Shown here piece by piece: positions 42,015 through 50,530 of a stretch of 64,000 nucleotides of DNA (the stretch's first letter is position 1; the number at the start of each line of letters is the position of its first letter). The DNA is taken from contig JAUSID010000072.1 in NCBI GenBank assembly GCA_030648295.1, forward strand, positions 1 to 64,000, given 5' to 3'. The position numbers and the translations under genes were made by a program. The stretch comes from Opitutaceae bacterium. Lineage in GTDB: Bacteria; Verrucomicrobiota; Verrucomicrobiia; Opitutales; Opitutaceae. A model generated the notes under the pieces. The model had not been told where the DNA came from. It saw only the letters and a list, made by a program, of their open reading frames with translations, and ran no database searches.

Positions 42015-43457
42015 ATGAATCACGTCCGACTCTCCGCTTTCATCTGCACCCATTTCGTTCTCGCGACGGCCGCGCCGGGCGCGCCGGCTGCGAAAAAGCC
42101 AGCGGACGATCTCGCGCCGCAGTTCGGCGATGGTTACCGCGGCATCTGGTACATGAACCAGCCGCTGAAGAGCGAGCATCGCTATAAATACAGCGGCGGA
42201 TTCGCCACCTACCCGCAGTGGCACATGCCGATCGCGGTCCACGTCGCCTCCGAGAGAAAGACATTTTTTGTCTACGGTGGATCGGCCGGCAACGTGTCGG
42301 AGCGCAACGACGAGCTCCAGCACCTCGTCTCGTATTACGATCACGCGACCGGCTCGGTGCCGCGGCCCGTGCGCCTCCTGCAAAAGCGCACCGAGGACGC
42401 GCACGACAATCCCACGCTCTCCATCGACGCGACGGGGCACCTGTTCGTCTTTTCCTCGGCGCATGGAACCTCGCGGCCGTCCTACCTCCATCGTTCGAAA
42501 CGACCGTACGATATTTCCGAGTGGGAGTTGATCGAGAAGACGAACTGGTCGTACACGCAGCCGTGGTATCTGCCGCAATCGCGCCGGTTCCTGTTCCTGC
42601 ACACGCTGTATGTGAAGGGCCAGAGGACTCTGAACTGGAAAACCTCCCCCGACGGTCGCACGTGGACCGCGCCGCGGCTCCTTGCGCACATCGAGATGGG
42701 CGATTATCAGGTCACGGCCCGCGAGGGAGACACCGACCGCATCGCGACCGCGTTCGACCTGCATCCCGACCATGGGCGTGCAGGCAAGGGGCTCAATTAC
42801 CGCACCAACATTTACTATGCCGAGACGCGCGATGCCGGGGCGACATGGACCAACGCCGCGGGTGCGCGCCTCGCGCCACCGCTCACTACGGCGGAGAATC
42901 CGGCGCTGGTGCACGATTACCGCGCCGAGAACCTGAGCGTTTACCTGAAGGAGCTCGCGTTCACCGGCGAGGGCCGGCCCGTGCTCCTATACCTCACTTC
43001 AAAAGGCTTCGACCCGGGCGAGCAGTCGGGCCCCTTCCAATGGTACACCGCGCGCTGGACCGGACAGAAGTGGGAGATCCGTTCATTCACGACGTCCGAT
43101 CACAATTACGATCATGGCACGCTGTACATCGAAACCGACGGCACTTGGCGCGTGATTGCGCCCACCGAGCCGGGCCCGCAGCCGTGGGGCACCGGCGGCG
43201 ACATGGTAATGTGGACGAGTCGCGATCAAGGGGCGACGTGGACGCGCGTGAAGCAGCTTACGCAGAACTCGCGGTACAATCACACCTACGCGCGGAAGCC
43301 GGTGAACGCGCATCCCGACTTCTACGCGCTCTGGGCCGATGGATCGTCGCTCGAGCCGACGCCCTCCTCGCTCTATTTTGCAACCAAGGATGGCCGCGTG
43401 TTCCGGCTCCCCGCGCACATGACCACCGCGACCGCCAAGCCCGAACTCGTGCGCTGA
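42015..43457 (+). CDS. BNR-4 repeat beta-propeller protein, possible polysaccharide lyase
   Basis: A 480-residue secreted protein with a short signal peptide and BNR_4-type propeller repeats (several W/Y-rich blades with SxDxGxTW-like Asp boxes, such as TSPDGRTWTAP and TRDAGATWT). The start GYRGIWYMNQP and the EDAHDNP...SSAHGTSRPSYLH block resemble ulvan-lyase-type propellers (PL24/PL25), where two histidines, a tyrosine and an arginine act. His in DAHDNP and SSAHG are candidate catalytic residues. Lyase function is a hypothesis; many BNR_4 proteins are uncharacterised. ATG at 42015. Cleavage of rhamnose-uronic acid polysaccharide would fit the rhamnose genes elsewhere in the window. Confidence 0.72.
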   Translation: MNHVRLSAFICTHFVLATAAPGAPAAKKPADDLAPQFGDGYRGIWYMNQPLKSEHRYKYSGGFATYPQWHMPIAVHVASERKTFFVYGGSAGNVSERNDELQHLVSYYDHATGSVPRPVRLLQKRTEDAHDNPTLSIDATGHLFVFSSAHGTSRPSYLHRSKRPYDISEWELIEKTNWSYTQPWYLPQSRRFLFLHTLYVKGQRTLNWKTSPDGRTWTAPRLLAHIEMGDYQVTAREGDTDRIATAFDLHPDHGRAGKGLNYRTNIYYAETRDAGATWTNAAGARLAPPLTTAENPALVHDYRAENLSVYLKELAFTGEGRPVLLYLTSKGFDPGEQSGPFQWYTARWTGQKWEIRSFTTSDHNYDHGTLYIETDGTWRVIAPTEPGPQPWGTGGDMVMWTSRDQGATWTRVKQLTQNSRYNHTYARKPVNAHPDFYALWADGSSLEPTPSSLYFATKDGRVFRLPAHMTTATAKPELVR

Positions 43458-43572
43458 ATATCATTGCATTCAGCGTCCCCGGGTTTTCGCTCTGAACGGG
43501 CTGCCGCGGGCTGCGATCTGACGGCATCCTCTCCGCCGTTTCACGGCAGAGTACTTTTCCCCGGCACCGGCC

Positions 43573-45792
43573 GTGTCAACGGCTTCCATTCCCAACCCTA
43601 ACCCCAGGTGGCGCTCCGCTGCGCTTGCGACAGCTTGGGCGGGCGCATTCGTCGTGCTCGCGGTGGCGCATTTCATGGTCGTGCGTGCGTGCGAATACGA
43701 TCCGCAGGTCGTGATTATCTACGCGCTCTACTTCTGTCTGCACGTGATCACCCCGGGCGTCGTGGTCATGTACGCGGTCAAGGGCCGCCCGCTCTCGCTC
43801 ACGACTGCCATCGCGTTGGGCATTCCAACCGGCTTTGCGATCGAACTGCTGAGTTTCCTCGGGCTCGCGGCGCTCGGCGCCCGCCAGTGGATGCAATTCC
43901 TCCCGGTCGGCTGGATCGCCGTCGCGATCCTGGTTCGCCGCCGCGATGGCGCCTGGCCGGTGCGGTGCCGGCTGACGGCGCGCCACGCGCTTCTGGCGCT
44001 CGCCATGAGCGCGTTGTTCCTCTGGACGGTGCTCCTGGCGGCGAGCCAGATGTTTTCCGAATCGCCTCTGGTGGCGGGGCTGCCGCAGCGGCCGATTTTC
44101 CACGACTGGGTTTACCTGCTGAGCCGCGCGGCAACGATCAAGCAGCACTGGCCGCTGGAAGATCCGAGCCTCGCGGGCACGACGCTGCAATACCACTACT
44201 TCATGCTCGTGCACGTGGCCGCGGCATCGTGGGTGACGAAGCTCGAACTCGGCACGATCCTGCTGCGGCTGATGATCGTCCCGCTTGGCGGCGTGCTTAT
44301 CGTCCAGGCCTACGCTCTTGGGCGATTGGTGTCGCGGCGCGCGTGGGGCGGCGTGCTCGCCGCGTTGCTCACGGTGGGAGCGAGCGAAGTTTCCTTTTCG
44401 CCGAGCTACGGCGAATCGATGTTTCTCGGGCTGTTCGTGCGCTGGCTGTATGTGAGTCCGACGTTTTTGTTCGGGATGATTTTCTTTGGCGCGCTGCTCT
44501 TCGCCGTCGCATCAAGCGCAACGACGGGCCGGCTTCGCCCGATCGAGGTGGGCTGGCTCGGGCTGATGGCGGCGGCCGCGACCGGCGCCAAGGGAACCGT
44601 GATGCCGATCCTCCTGCTCGCGCTCGGTCTCTGGGCGGGGTGGAACTGGTGGCGCGAACGCCATCTGCCGTGGCGGCTTGTGGTCATCGGCGCGGCGATG
44701 ACGGTGGCGTTTGGCGGCGTGTATGTTGCCACCATGTCCTCGTGGGGAGGCGGTCAGGCCAGATTCGAGCCGTTTCATGTCTATGAGCTGACCCAATTCT
44801 GGAAGACGTGGTTTTCGGTCTGGCAGCACTGGCTCGCGCGATGGCTGCCCGATGCGGCGGCCACGCAGCTGGCGGCGCTCGCCTGTGGCGTGGTGGCGTT
44901 CGTCGGGACGTGCGGGGTCCGCCTGCTGGCGATCCCGTATCTGCTGAGTGGTGACGCGAGCCATCGCCAGGGCCCGGTGGCCTGGCTGGGCGCAGTGACA
45001 ATTGCCGGCGCCGCGCTCGGCGGCGCGCTCCACCTGCACGCCAACTCGGAACTGTATCTGATTCTCGTGATTCGGCTGCCGCTGGCGGTGCTCGCGTCGG
45101 CCTTCGTCGTCAGCATGGCGTCGCGCTTGCGGGCCTGGACCCGCTCATTCCGCGCGACCGCCGGGCCGGATGCCGCCGCGATCGGCCGGCCTGGGCTGCG
45201 GTCAGGCGAGCTACGGCTCGGGCTGGTGTGGTTTGCCGTGGGCGGCGTCGGGCTCGCGCTCGCCGCGCAGAGCGCCACCTCGGTGCTGCGCCAGCAGCGT
45301 GGTTTCTCCGAATGGCTGCGGATCGGGGCCAACACGCGGGTGACCGAGAACATGCGGCAATTGCGCGAAACCATGTTGTGGATACGGGGTCATACCGAAC
45401 GCGACGCCGTCCTGGTGGCGAACGCCTTCACGCCCGTGCATCTCCAGAAGGGCCGCGGCCGGCTCGTCGACCACACCACGGCGGGCGTGCACTACTACTA
45501 CTCGGCCCTGTCGGAGCGCCGGCTCTGGGTCGAGGGGCCGACCTACGTGATGCAAACCACGATGGCGCGGCAGCGGATGGAGCGTGCCGCCCGCGTCTTC
45601 GCCGGCGGCGCCCCGGCCAGCGCCGTGACATCCGGCCCCTGTTATGCGCTGGTCGATCTCAGCCTGGGCGATGGCGCGAAACCCGCGCTGCCCCTGCGGG
45701 CGCGAGTCTTCGCCAACGCCCGCTACGAAATCTACCGGCTGCCGCCCGATGTATCCGCACCGGCAACACAACTCGCGGGGCATCTCCCATGA
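43573..45792 (+). CDS. Large polytopic membrane protein, GT-C glycosyltransferase-like
   Basis: A 739-residue protein with about twelve hydrophobic helices through residue 570 and a soluble C-terminal domain. The overall plan, and a conserved-looking loop with charged residues after early helices (PIFHDWVYLLSRAATIKQHW), resemble GT-C lipid-linked sugar transferases or related mannosyltransferase-type proteins. No catalytic motif can be confirmed. GTG at 43573 is the start. Its stop overlaps the next gene by ATGA, so the two are translated together. The family has no name I can give with confidence. Confidence 0.6.
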   Translation: MSTASIPNPNPRWRSAALATAWAGAFVVLAVAHFMVVRACEYDPQVVIIYALYFCLHVITPGVVVMYAVKGRPLSLTTAIALGIPTGFAIELLSFLGLAALGARQWMQFLPVGWIAVAILVRRRDGAWPVRCRLTARHALLALAMSALFLWTVLLAASQMFSESPLVAGLPQRPIFHDWVYLLSRAATIKQHWPLEDPSLAGTTLQYHYFMLVHVAAASWVTKLELGTILLRLMIVPLGGVLIVQAYALGRLVSRRAWGGVLAALLTVGASEVSFSPSYGESMFLGLFVRWLYVSPTFLFGMIFFGALLFAVASSATTGRLRPIEVGWLGLMAAAATGAKGTVMPILLLALGLWAGWNWWRERHLPWRLVVIGAAMTVAFGGVYVATMSSWGGGQARFEPFHVYELTQFWKTWFSVWQHWLARWLPDAAATQLAALACGVVAFVGTCGVRLLAIPYLLSGDASHRQGPVAWLGAVTIAGAALGGALHLHANSELYLILVIRLPLAVLASAFVVSMASRLRAWTRSFRATAGPDAAAIGRPGLRSGELRLGLVWFAVGGVGLALAAQSATSVLRQQRGFSEWLRIGANTRVTENMRQLRETMLWIRGHTERDAVLVANAFTPVHLQKGRGRLVDHTTAGVHYYYSALSERRLWVEGPTYVMQTTMARQRMERAARVFAGGAPASAVTSGPCYALVDLSLGDGAKPALPLRARVFANARYEIYRLPPDVSAPATQLAGHLP

Positions 45793-46304
45793 GCAACCTG
45801 CCTCCCTTTTCCAGCCGGTTGCGCCCGAGCCTCGCCGCGACCTTCGCCGTGCTCACCACCCTCGCCGTGGTCACGGGGTTGGTGCATCTGCTCAAGCGCG
45901 ATTTCCGGCGGCAGAGCCATCTCATCAACGTCTCGTTGCAGGCGATGGTCGGGGTGGGGGGCCGCCCCATGATTGCCGGGTTCGTCATCGCGGATCACTC
46001 GCAGACCGTGGTCGTTCGCGCGCTCGGCCCGTCGGTGGCGCGGCCCGCCGACGTCGCTCCGCTGACTCAACCGCGGCTGCGCATCGTGCGCAATCGCGAT
46101 GGCGTTGACGTCGCGATGAACGAGGGGTGGCGGGTGGCGGCCAACGAGCGGCTCGAGCGCGACCTGAAGCCCTATGCTCCGCCCGATCCCCGCGAGGCGG
46201 CGTGTGTGCTTACCCTTCCCGCCGGTGCCTACTCAGCCGTGATCGAATCGCGCGACGGCTCCCCCGGCCTCGCCGGCCTGGAAATCTTCGTGCTGCTCGA
46301 CTGA
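45789..46304 (+). CDS. Membrane-anchored protein with Verrucomicrobiota-type beta domain
   Basis: A 171-residue protein with one N-terminal membrane anchor (LAATFAVLTTLAVVTGLVHLL), then a domain with LINVSLQAMVGVGGRPMIAG, VVVRALGPSVA and a LPAGAYSAVIESRDG end. That pattern recurs at the C-termini of many secreted Verrucomicrobiota proteins and has no assigned function that I know. Here it stands alone on a membrane anchor. ATG at 45789 overlaps the stop of the GT-C-like gene. Function unknown; it may be a partner subunit. Confidence 0.65.
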   Translation: MSNLPPFSSRLRPSLAATFAVLTTLAVVTGLVHLLKRDFRRQSHLINVSLQAMVGVGGRPMIAGFVIADHSQTVVVRALGPSVARPADVAPLTQPRLRIVRNRDGVDVAMNEGWRVAANERLERDLKPYAPPDPREAACVLTLPAGAYSAVIESRDGSPGLAGLEIFVLLD

Positions 46305-46496
46305 GCGGACGAGGCGCAGTCAATCGCAGCGCACGTTCGTCGCCGCTCGGTCCTGATTCGGCTCGAGGACTGCGTGTAGGGTGGCAGCAGCGGTTCGCGG
46401 CCATCCGCGGGGCTGAAACCGCGCGCACGCTGGACGACCGACATGCCAGTGCGGGGTTTTTTCTTCTTGAACCGGCACACCACCGGGCGCTGCCGA

Positions 46497-47564
46497 TTAC
46501 TTCTCTGCCGCCACTTTGCGCCCCTGCTCGACCAACAGTTTCTGGAGCTCGGCGAGCGACTTCGCATGACCCGCGCTCTCGATCGTTTTCTCGGCAATCT
46601 CCTGCACCTTTTGATACGCGGCCTCGAGCTGCTTCCCCATCCGCGCGTTTTGCTCGGCCAGATCCTTCGCCGTTTTTTCCAGTGACTCGACGCGCGTCAC
46701 GAAGACGTTGCGCTCGCCCTCGAATTCCTTCTTCAACAGTTCCTCGCGGTTCTTCGCCTCGAGCTTCAATTTCTCGGTGGCCTCCTTCACTGCCTGGTTC
46801 ACGGCGGTCTCGAGTTCCTTCGGGAAGGCCGCCGACTTGGTTCGCAGCGTATTCAGCTCGGCTTCGGCCACCGTCACCAATTGCTCGCGCTCCGTCAGCT
46901 CCTTTTCAGCCGCCTCCTTCTTGACTCGCAACTCCTTTTCCAACGCCGCCTTTTCGTCGGCGAGCTTGTCGCGCACAGTCTGCTGGTCTCGCTTGAAGGC
47001 GTAATCGAACTGCTCCTTTTCGCGCTCGCGCGCCTTCTTTTCGGCGGTGTCGCGCTCGCGCAGCTCGGCTTCGTGTGCCTGCCGCTCCTTCTGCCACGCC
47101 AGCCGTGTTTCTTCGATTTCAGCCGTCAACGTGTCGCGCTGTTGTGCCGTCTCCGTTTCGAAATCGCGCCGCTTCTGGTTCTGGGCCTCGATAAGCGCCG
47201 CGAGCGTCGACGCGGCTTTTTCGATGCCATACAGCTCGCGCAGTTCCTGCTCCTTGGCTTCGACCGCTTTTTGGAGATTGCGGAACCGCGTGGCTTCCGC
47301 CGCGAGCTTTTCGGAGATCTCCGCCAGCATCCCGCCGATCTCCGATTTGAGCCCGCCGATTTCGCGATCGATGCCCTCGGTGGCGATGGCCGCGGCTGCC
47401 TTTAGCGCCGCGTCGGCTTTCTTTTCCTCGACTTGGCGCTCGGGGTTTAGCTCCGCCTCGCGCTTTTCCTGCAACTGTTTCGCCAGCGCCTGATAGGCCT
47501 CCAGCATTTCCTGTTTCGTATTCTTGTCGGACAGCTTTTTGACGGGGGTGCTTTTTTCGACCAT
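46497..47564 (-). CDS. Coiled-coil protein of unknown function
   Basis: A 355-residue highly charged protein, almost entirely alpha-helical coiled coil (Glu, Lys, Ala, Leu heptads from about residue 20 to 350). It has no signal peptide or membrane helix. ATG at 47564 has GGAT upstream. Resembles myosin-tail-like or SMC-hinge-free structural proteins; sequence likeness across such coils is not evidence of family. Stands alone, 192 bp from the convergent 45.8-46.3 kb gene. Could be a cytoskeletal or chromosome-associated factor, but nothing decides this. Confidence 0.7.
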   Translation of the reverse strand: MVEKSTPVKKLSDKNTKQEMLEAYQALAKQLQEKREAELNPERQVEEKKADAALKAAAAIATEGIDREIGGLKSEIGGMLAEISEKLAAEATRFRNLQKAVEAKEQELRELYGIEKAASTLAALIEAQNQKRRDFETETAQQRDTLTAEIEETRLAWQKERQAHEAELRERDTAEKKAREREKEQFDYAFKRDQQTVRDKLADEKAALEKELRVKKEAAEKELTEREQLVTVAEAELNTLRTKSAAFPKELETAVNQAVKEATEKLKLEAKNREELLKKEFEGERNVFVTRVESLEKTAKDLAEQNARMGKQLEAAYQKVQEIAEKTIESAGHAKSLAELQKLLVEQGRKVAAEK

Positions 47565-47654
47565 GAGCGATCCATTTGTCACGCTCGTCCGGAGATGAGA
47601 AGTGCAATCGCGAGGATTTTGCTCCGAAAAAATCCCAAGCTCTTTCGGTCGATG

Positions 47655-47790
47655 CAGCGGTTGGCCGTGAGCCTGTCGAACGGCTCGCCGCCGGGCCGCC
47701 ATGATCACTCGACTGCACCTACGGCATGCCGGCCCTGTCTTTGCCAAGGCTACCGCGGGCAGGCCAAGCGGTGGCGCCCTGGGGGAATCG
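47655..47790. repeat. Dispersed repeat copies between the coiled-coil and HEPN genes
   Basis: GGCCGTGAGCCTGTCGAACG (also near 56128 and, with changes, 57590) followed by a CAAGGCTACCGCGGGCAGG unit (related copies near 62.55 and 62.73 kb). No gene is seen in the 227-bp gap. Confidence 0.65.
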
Positions 47791-47791
47791 T

Positions 47792-48277
47792 TTAATCCTG
47801 CCGCTCTGCCCAGCCTTGCTCCTTCTTTACGGCGGCGGCAAAGGTCGCAGTCCACTGGGGAAATGCGGCGGAGATTCGTTCTGCGTCTGCCGCGAGTTCC
47901 GAAAGCCGGTTGGGCCGCAAGGTGAGGTCGTAGGCGTGTCGCACAATATGCCGAAAGCCCTTGAGGTCGCGCAACGCGGTCAGCTCGGCCGGTGGCAGGA
48001 ACGCCGGACGGATTCCAGGTAAATCGAGCACCATGCGCTGCAGGAGGCGCTCGTGATAGTCCTGTCGCTTGTCGAAATGATTTTCGAAGGCCAGGCAGAC
48101 GCGCTCGAACGACTTCTCAATCACCGTGTAGAAGCGGGCGAGTTCATAGGCGCTCGCCTCGGCGAAGCCGCCACAGCGTTCGCGCAGGCGCAGCGTCGCG
48201 GCCGCACTGGCCTCGCGGAGCACGGTGGCGTCCGCTGCAAGCTCCCGCTCCAGGATTGTGAGGCCTATAGCGTCCAT
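47792..48277 (-). CDS. HEPN-domain protein, probable toxin of a HEPN/MNT pair
   Basis: A 161-residue helical protein. The segment LKGFRHIVRHAYDL contains an R-x4-6-H motif (HEPN signature) that forms an RNase active site in HepT-type toxins. It starts within the 3' end of the nucleotidyltransferase gene (13-bp overlap), the usual order for type VII HEPN/MNT pairs, in which the nucleotidyltransferase AMPylates the HEPN protein. Length is within the family range. Toxicity is inferred, not shown. Confidence 0.75.
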   Translation of the reverse strand: MDAIGLTILERELAADATVLREASAAATLRLRERCGGFAEASAYELARFYTVIEKSFERVCLAFENHFDKRQDYHERLLQRMVLDLPGIRPAFLPPAELTALRDLKGFRHIVRHAYDLTLRPNRLSELAADAERISAAFPQWTATFAAAVKKEQGWAERQD

Positions 48278-48597
48278 TGCAGGCCCTCGCGCTCGACTTT
48301 TTCGCGCAGGCGGGTCTCGCCCAACAACAAGACATCCACCCGCCGGCCCAGCCGCAATTCGAGCTCACCTTGCAGCCAGAATTCACTGAAAGCCGCAGGA
48401 CGGCAGGTGAGCGCGAGGTCGAGATCGGAATGTTCGCCGAAACGGCCGGCCTGAATCAGCGAGCCAAATACAAAAACCGTTGCCCCGACCGGGAGCAAGG
48501 ACCCCAACTCCTCCCGCAGGCGCAATAACAGTCGTTTCCGTTCTGCCTCGTTTCGAGCGGCCGTGGCGGCGGTAATCTCCTGGAGGAGCGTGGCCAT
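48265..48597 (-). CDS. MNT-type nucleotidyltransferase, probable antitoxin
   Basis: A 110-residue minimal nucleotidyltransferase. The FGSLIQAGRFGEHSDLDLAL block contains the GS...DxD motif of the pol-beta superfamily, and a further Asp lies in RRVDVLLL. It neutralises HEPN toxins by adding nucleotides to a tyrosine. ATG at 48597 is chosen; a TTG at 48639 would add 14 residues. Overlaps the HEPN gene by 13 bp. Confidence 0.78.
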   Translation of the reverse strand: MATLLQEITAATAARNEAERKRLLLRLREELGSLLPVGATVFVFGSLIQAGRFGEHSDLDLALTCRPAAFSEFWLQGELELRLGRRVDVLLLGETRLREKVEREGLQWTL

Positions 48598-48741
48598 GCG
48601 TCGAATCTGATGCGGATCGTGGAATCGCGCAACGTCCAATCGGATCGCCGCGAAATTGACGTGGCACCGGCCAATGTAGAACGCGCGTCAGCCGTATCCA
48701 TGCGGTGAGAAACCGCGAATGAACGCGAACGCACGCGAATT

Positions 48742-50289
48742 TCAGGTGGCACCGTGCGGTACGTACACCCTTTGCTTCAGGTTTGCGGCGAGGTGGCGGC
48801 GGAAGGTGGGGAGGTCCTTCACGGCGCGCAGCGCGATCAGCTGGCTCGCGATGTTGCCCACCGCGGTGCCTTCGAGCGCAAAGCTGACGACCGGCACGCC
48901 CGCGGCGTCGGCCGTCGCCTGGCAGAGGATTCGGTTCTTGGATCCCCCGCCCACGATGAGGATCCGATTGAATTTTCGGCCCGCCATCTTTTCGAAATTT
49001 CGCATCGCGTCGGCGTGGCCCTGGCCGATTGAGTCGCAAATCAACCGGGTGTAGCCGGCGAGGTTCTTCGGCGGCGCGATCTTTCGTTTCTTCAATTGCG
49101 CATCGATCGCCGCCCGCATCGATGGCGGCTTGGCGAACGCCGGGTCCGTGACCTCGAGCAAGTCATCCCTTCGCTCATCCGCCTTCGCCGAGCTCCGGCG
49201 GGGCAAGCGCGCAGGGCCACGGGAGGCAGGGCCGCTCGGGAGCTTTTCCGCCGCGGAAACAAGGGCGGCCCATTCGCGATCATTCGTGGGGTGCGACGCG
49301 AAATCCTTCAGCGTGCCCTCGAGCAGCCACAACCCGACCACATTGGTCAGCGGCCGGTAACGGCCATCGCCAATCCGCTCGTTCGAGATCCGCGCGGCGA
49401 GCGCGTTGGGCCCGAGGACGGGCGTGTCGCTCTCGAACCCGACCAGCGACCACGTGCCGGAGCTGATATACAGATCGGTGCCGTCGGCCGCGGCCGGCAT
49501 CGCATCGTAGGCCGCCGCCGTGTCGTGACCAGGCACCGCGATGACCTGCGTAAGCGCGAGCGCTGGGGCGCCGTTGCGCAGGCTGGCGCGGAGACGCCCG
49601 AGCTTCGTCCCGGAAAAGATCGGTTGCGAGAACCACTGCGGCGGGATCCGGAAGTAATTGAGCGTCGCGCGCGACCAGTCGGTCGAATGCACGTCGAGTA
49701 GCTGCGTGGTGCTCGCAATCGTCAGCTCGTTCTCCATCCGGCCGGAAAGCAGGAAATTGAAATAGTCCGGCAGAAACAGGCAGCGGCTTGCGAGATCCTC
49801 GATCGCGGGGCACGTCGTGACGGTTTCCTCGAGGTGCAACGACGAGTTGTAGAAAACATTGGGGATGCCCGTAGCGGCATAGATGCGTTCCAGCGCGGCG
49901 CGAGTGTTGGCCAGTCGCTGCAGCCCGCGTTGCGAGCGCTGGTCGCGGTACGCGTGCACCGGAAACACCAGCCGGCCGGCGTCGTTTAGCAGGACGAAGT
50001 CGCAGCCCCACGTGTCCACGCCGATGGACGCAAGAGTGGCGCCGCGCGGCAGCGCGGCGACGGCCTTGCGCAGGCCCACCTGCACCTCGTGCCACAGTGT
50101 GCCGAGCTCCCAGTAATCGTGTTCGCCCAGTGACCGGAACTCATTCGGGAACCGGTGCGCCTCGGTCAGCGTGAGCTGGTTCCGGGACCACTTTCCCAGG
50201 ATGACGCGGCCACTGGTGGCGCCGAGGTCGATGGCGGCAGTGTAGACGGATGCGGAAGATGCGGAAGACGCGGAAGACGCGGAAGACAT
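48742..50289 (-). CDS. rhaB: Rhamnulokinase
   Basis: A 515-residue FGGY-family kinase, which phosphorylates L-rhamnulose at C1. IDLGATSGRV (ATP/phosphate 1), SIGVDTWGCDFVLL, SSGTWSLVG and IVGGGSKNRILCQATADAAG match RhaB. The N-terminal SSASSASSASSAS comes from a 9-bp tandem repeat that spans the start codon. An internal segment (about residues 345-380, RRSSAKADERRDD) is encoded by a dispersed repeat and is not part of the normal family. ATG at 50289. It stands divergent from lutA and works upstream of the aldolase fusion at 24.7 kb. Insert is in a surface loop region by position, so function is probably kept. Confidence 0.92.
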   Translation of the reverse strand: MSSASSASSASSASVYTAAIDLGATSGRVILGKWSRNQLTLTEAHRFPNEFRSLGEHDYWELGTLWHEVQVGLRKAVAALPRGATLASIGVDTWGCDFVLLNDAGRLVFPVHAYRDQRSQRGLQRLANTRAALERIYAATGIPNVFYNSSLHLEETVTTCPAIEDLASRCLFLPDYFNFLLSGRMENELTIASTTQLLDVHSTDWSRATLNYFRIPPQWFSQPIFSGTKLGRLRASLRNGAPALALTQVIAVPGHDTAAAYDAMPAAADGTDLYISSGTWSLVGFESDTPVLGPNALAARISNERIGDGRYRPLTNVVGLWLLEGTLKDFASHPTNDREWAALVSAAEKLPSGPASRGPARLPRRSSAKADERRDDLLEVTDPAFAKPPSMRAAIDAQLKKRKIAPPKNLAGYTRLICDSIGQGHADAMRNFEKMAGRKFNRILIVGGGSKNRILCQATADAAGVPVVSFALEGTAVGNIASQLIALRAVKDLPTFRRHLAANLKQRVYVPHGAT

Positions 50290-50335
50290 GGAAGAGAGGA
50301 AGACGTGGAAGACGTGGAAGACGCGGAAGACGGGC
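50248..50335. repeat. 9-bp tandem repeat spanning the rhaB start
   Basis: About nine units of GGAAGACGC-type sequence with single changes. The rhaB start codon lies inside the array, and four units are translated as Ser-Ser-Ala triplets. Copy changes in steps of 9 bp would add or remove three residues without a frameshift. Confidence 0.85.
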
Positions 50336-50393
50336 GAGGTGCGGACGACGATTCAGTAGGCGGATGACTGACAGATGGCGTGAGGAGGCAGAC

Positions 50394-50461
50394 AATTCAA
50401 AACTCAAAACTCAGAACTCAGAACTCAGAACCCAGAACCCAAAACTCAGAACCCAAAACCG
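50394..50461. repeat. AGAACYC degenerate repeat upstream of lutA
   Basis: About nine degenerate 7-8 bp units (AAAACTC, AGAACTC, AGAACCC) on the plus strand, 70 bp upstream of lutA. Another tract type of the same simple-repeat habit. No convincing promoter is readable in it. Confidence 0.75.
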
Positions 50462-50530
50462 CGTCGCCAGGCGCTCGCTCTTTCCGGTTGCAACGGCCGG
50501 GGGGCGGCCGGCATTTTCGCCGTTCGCTTC

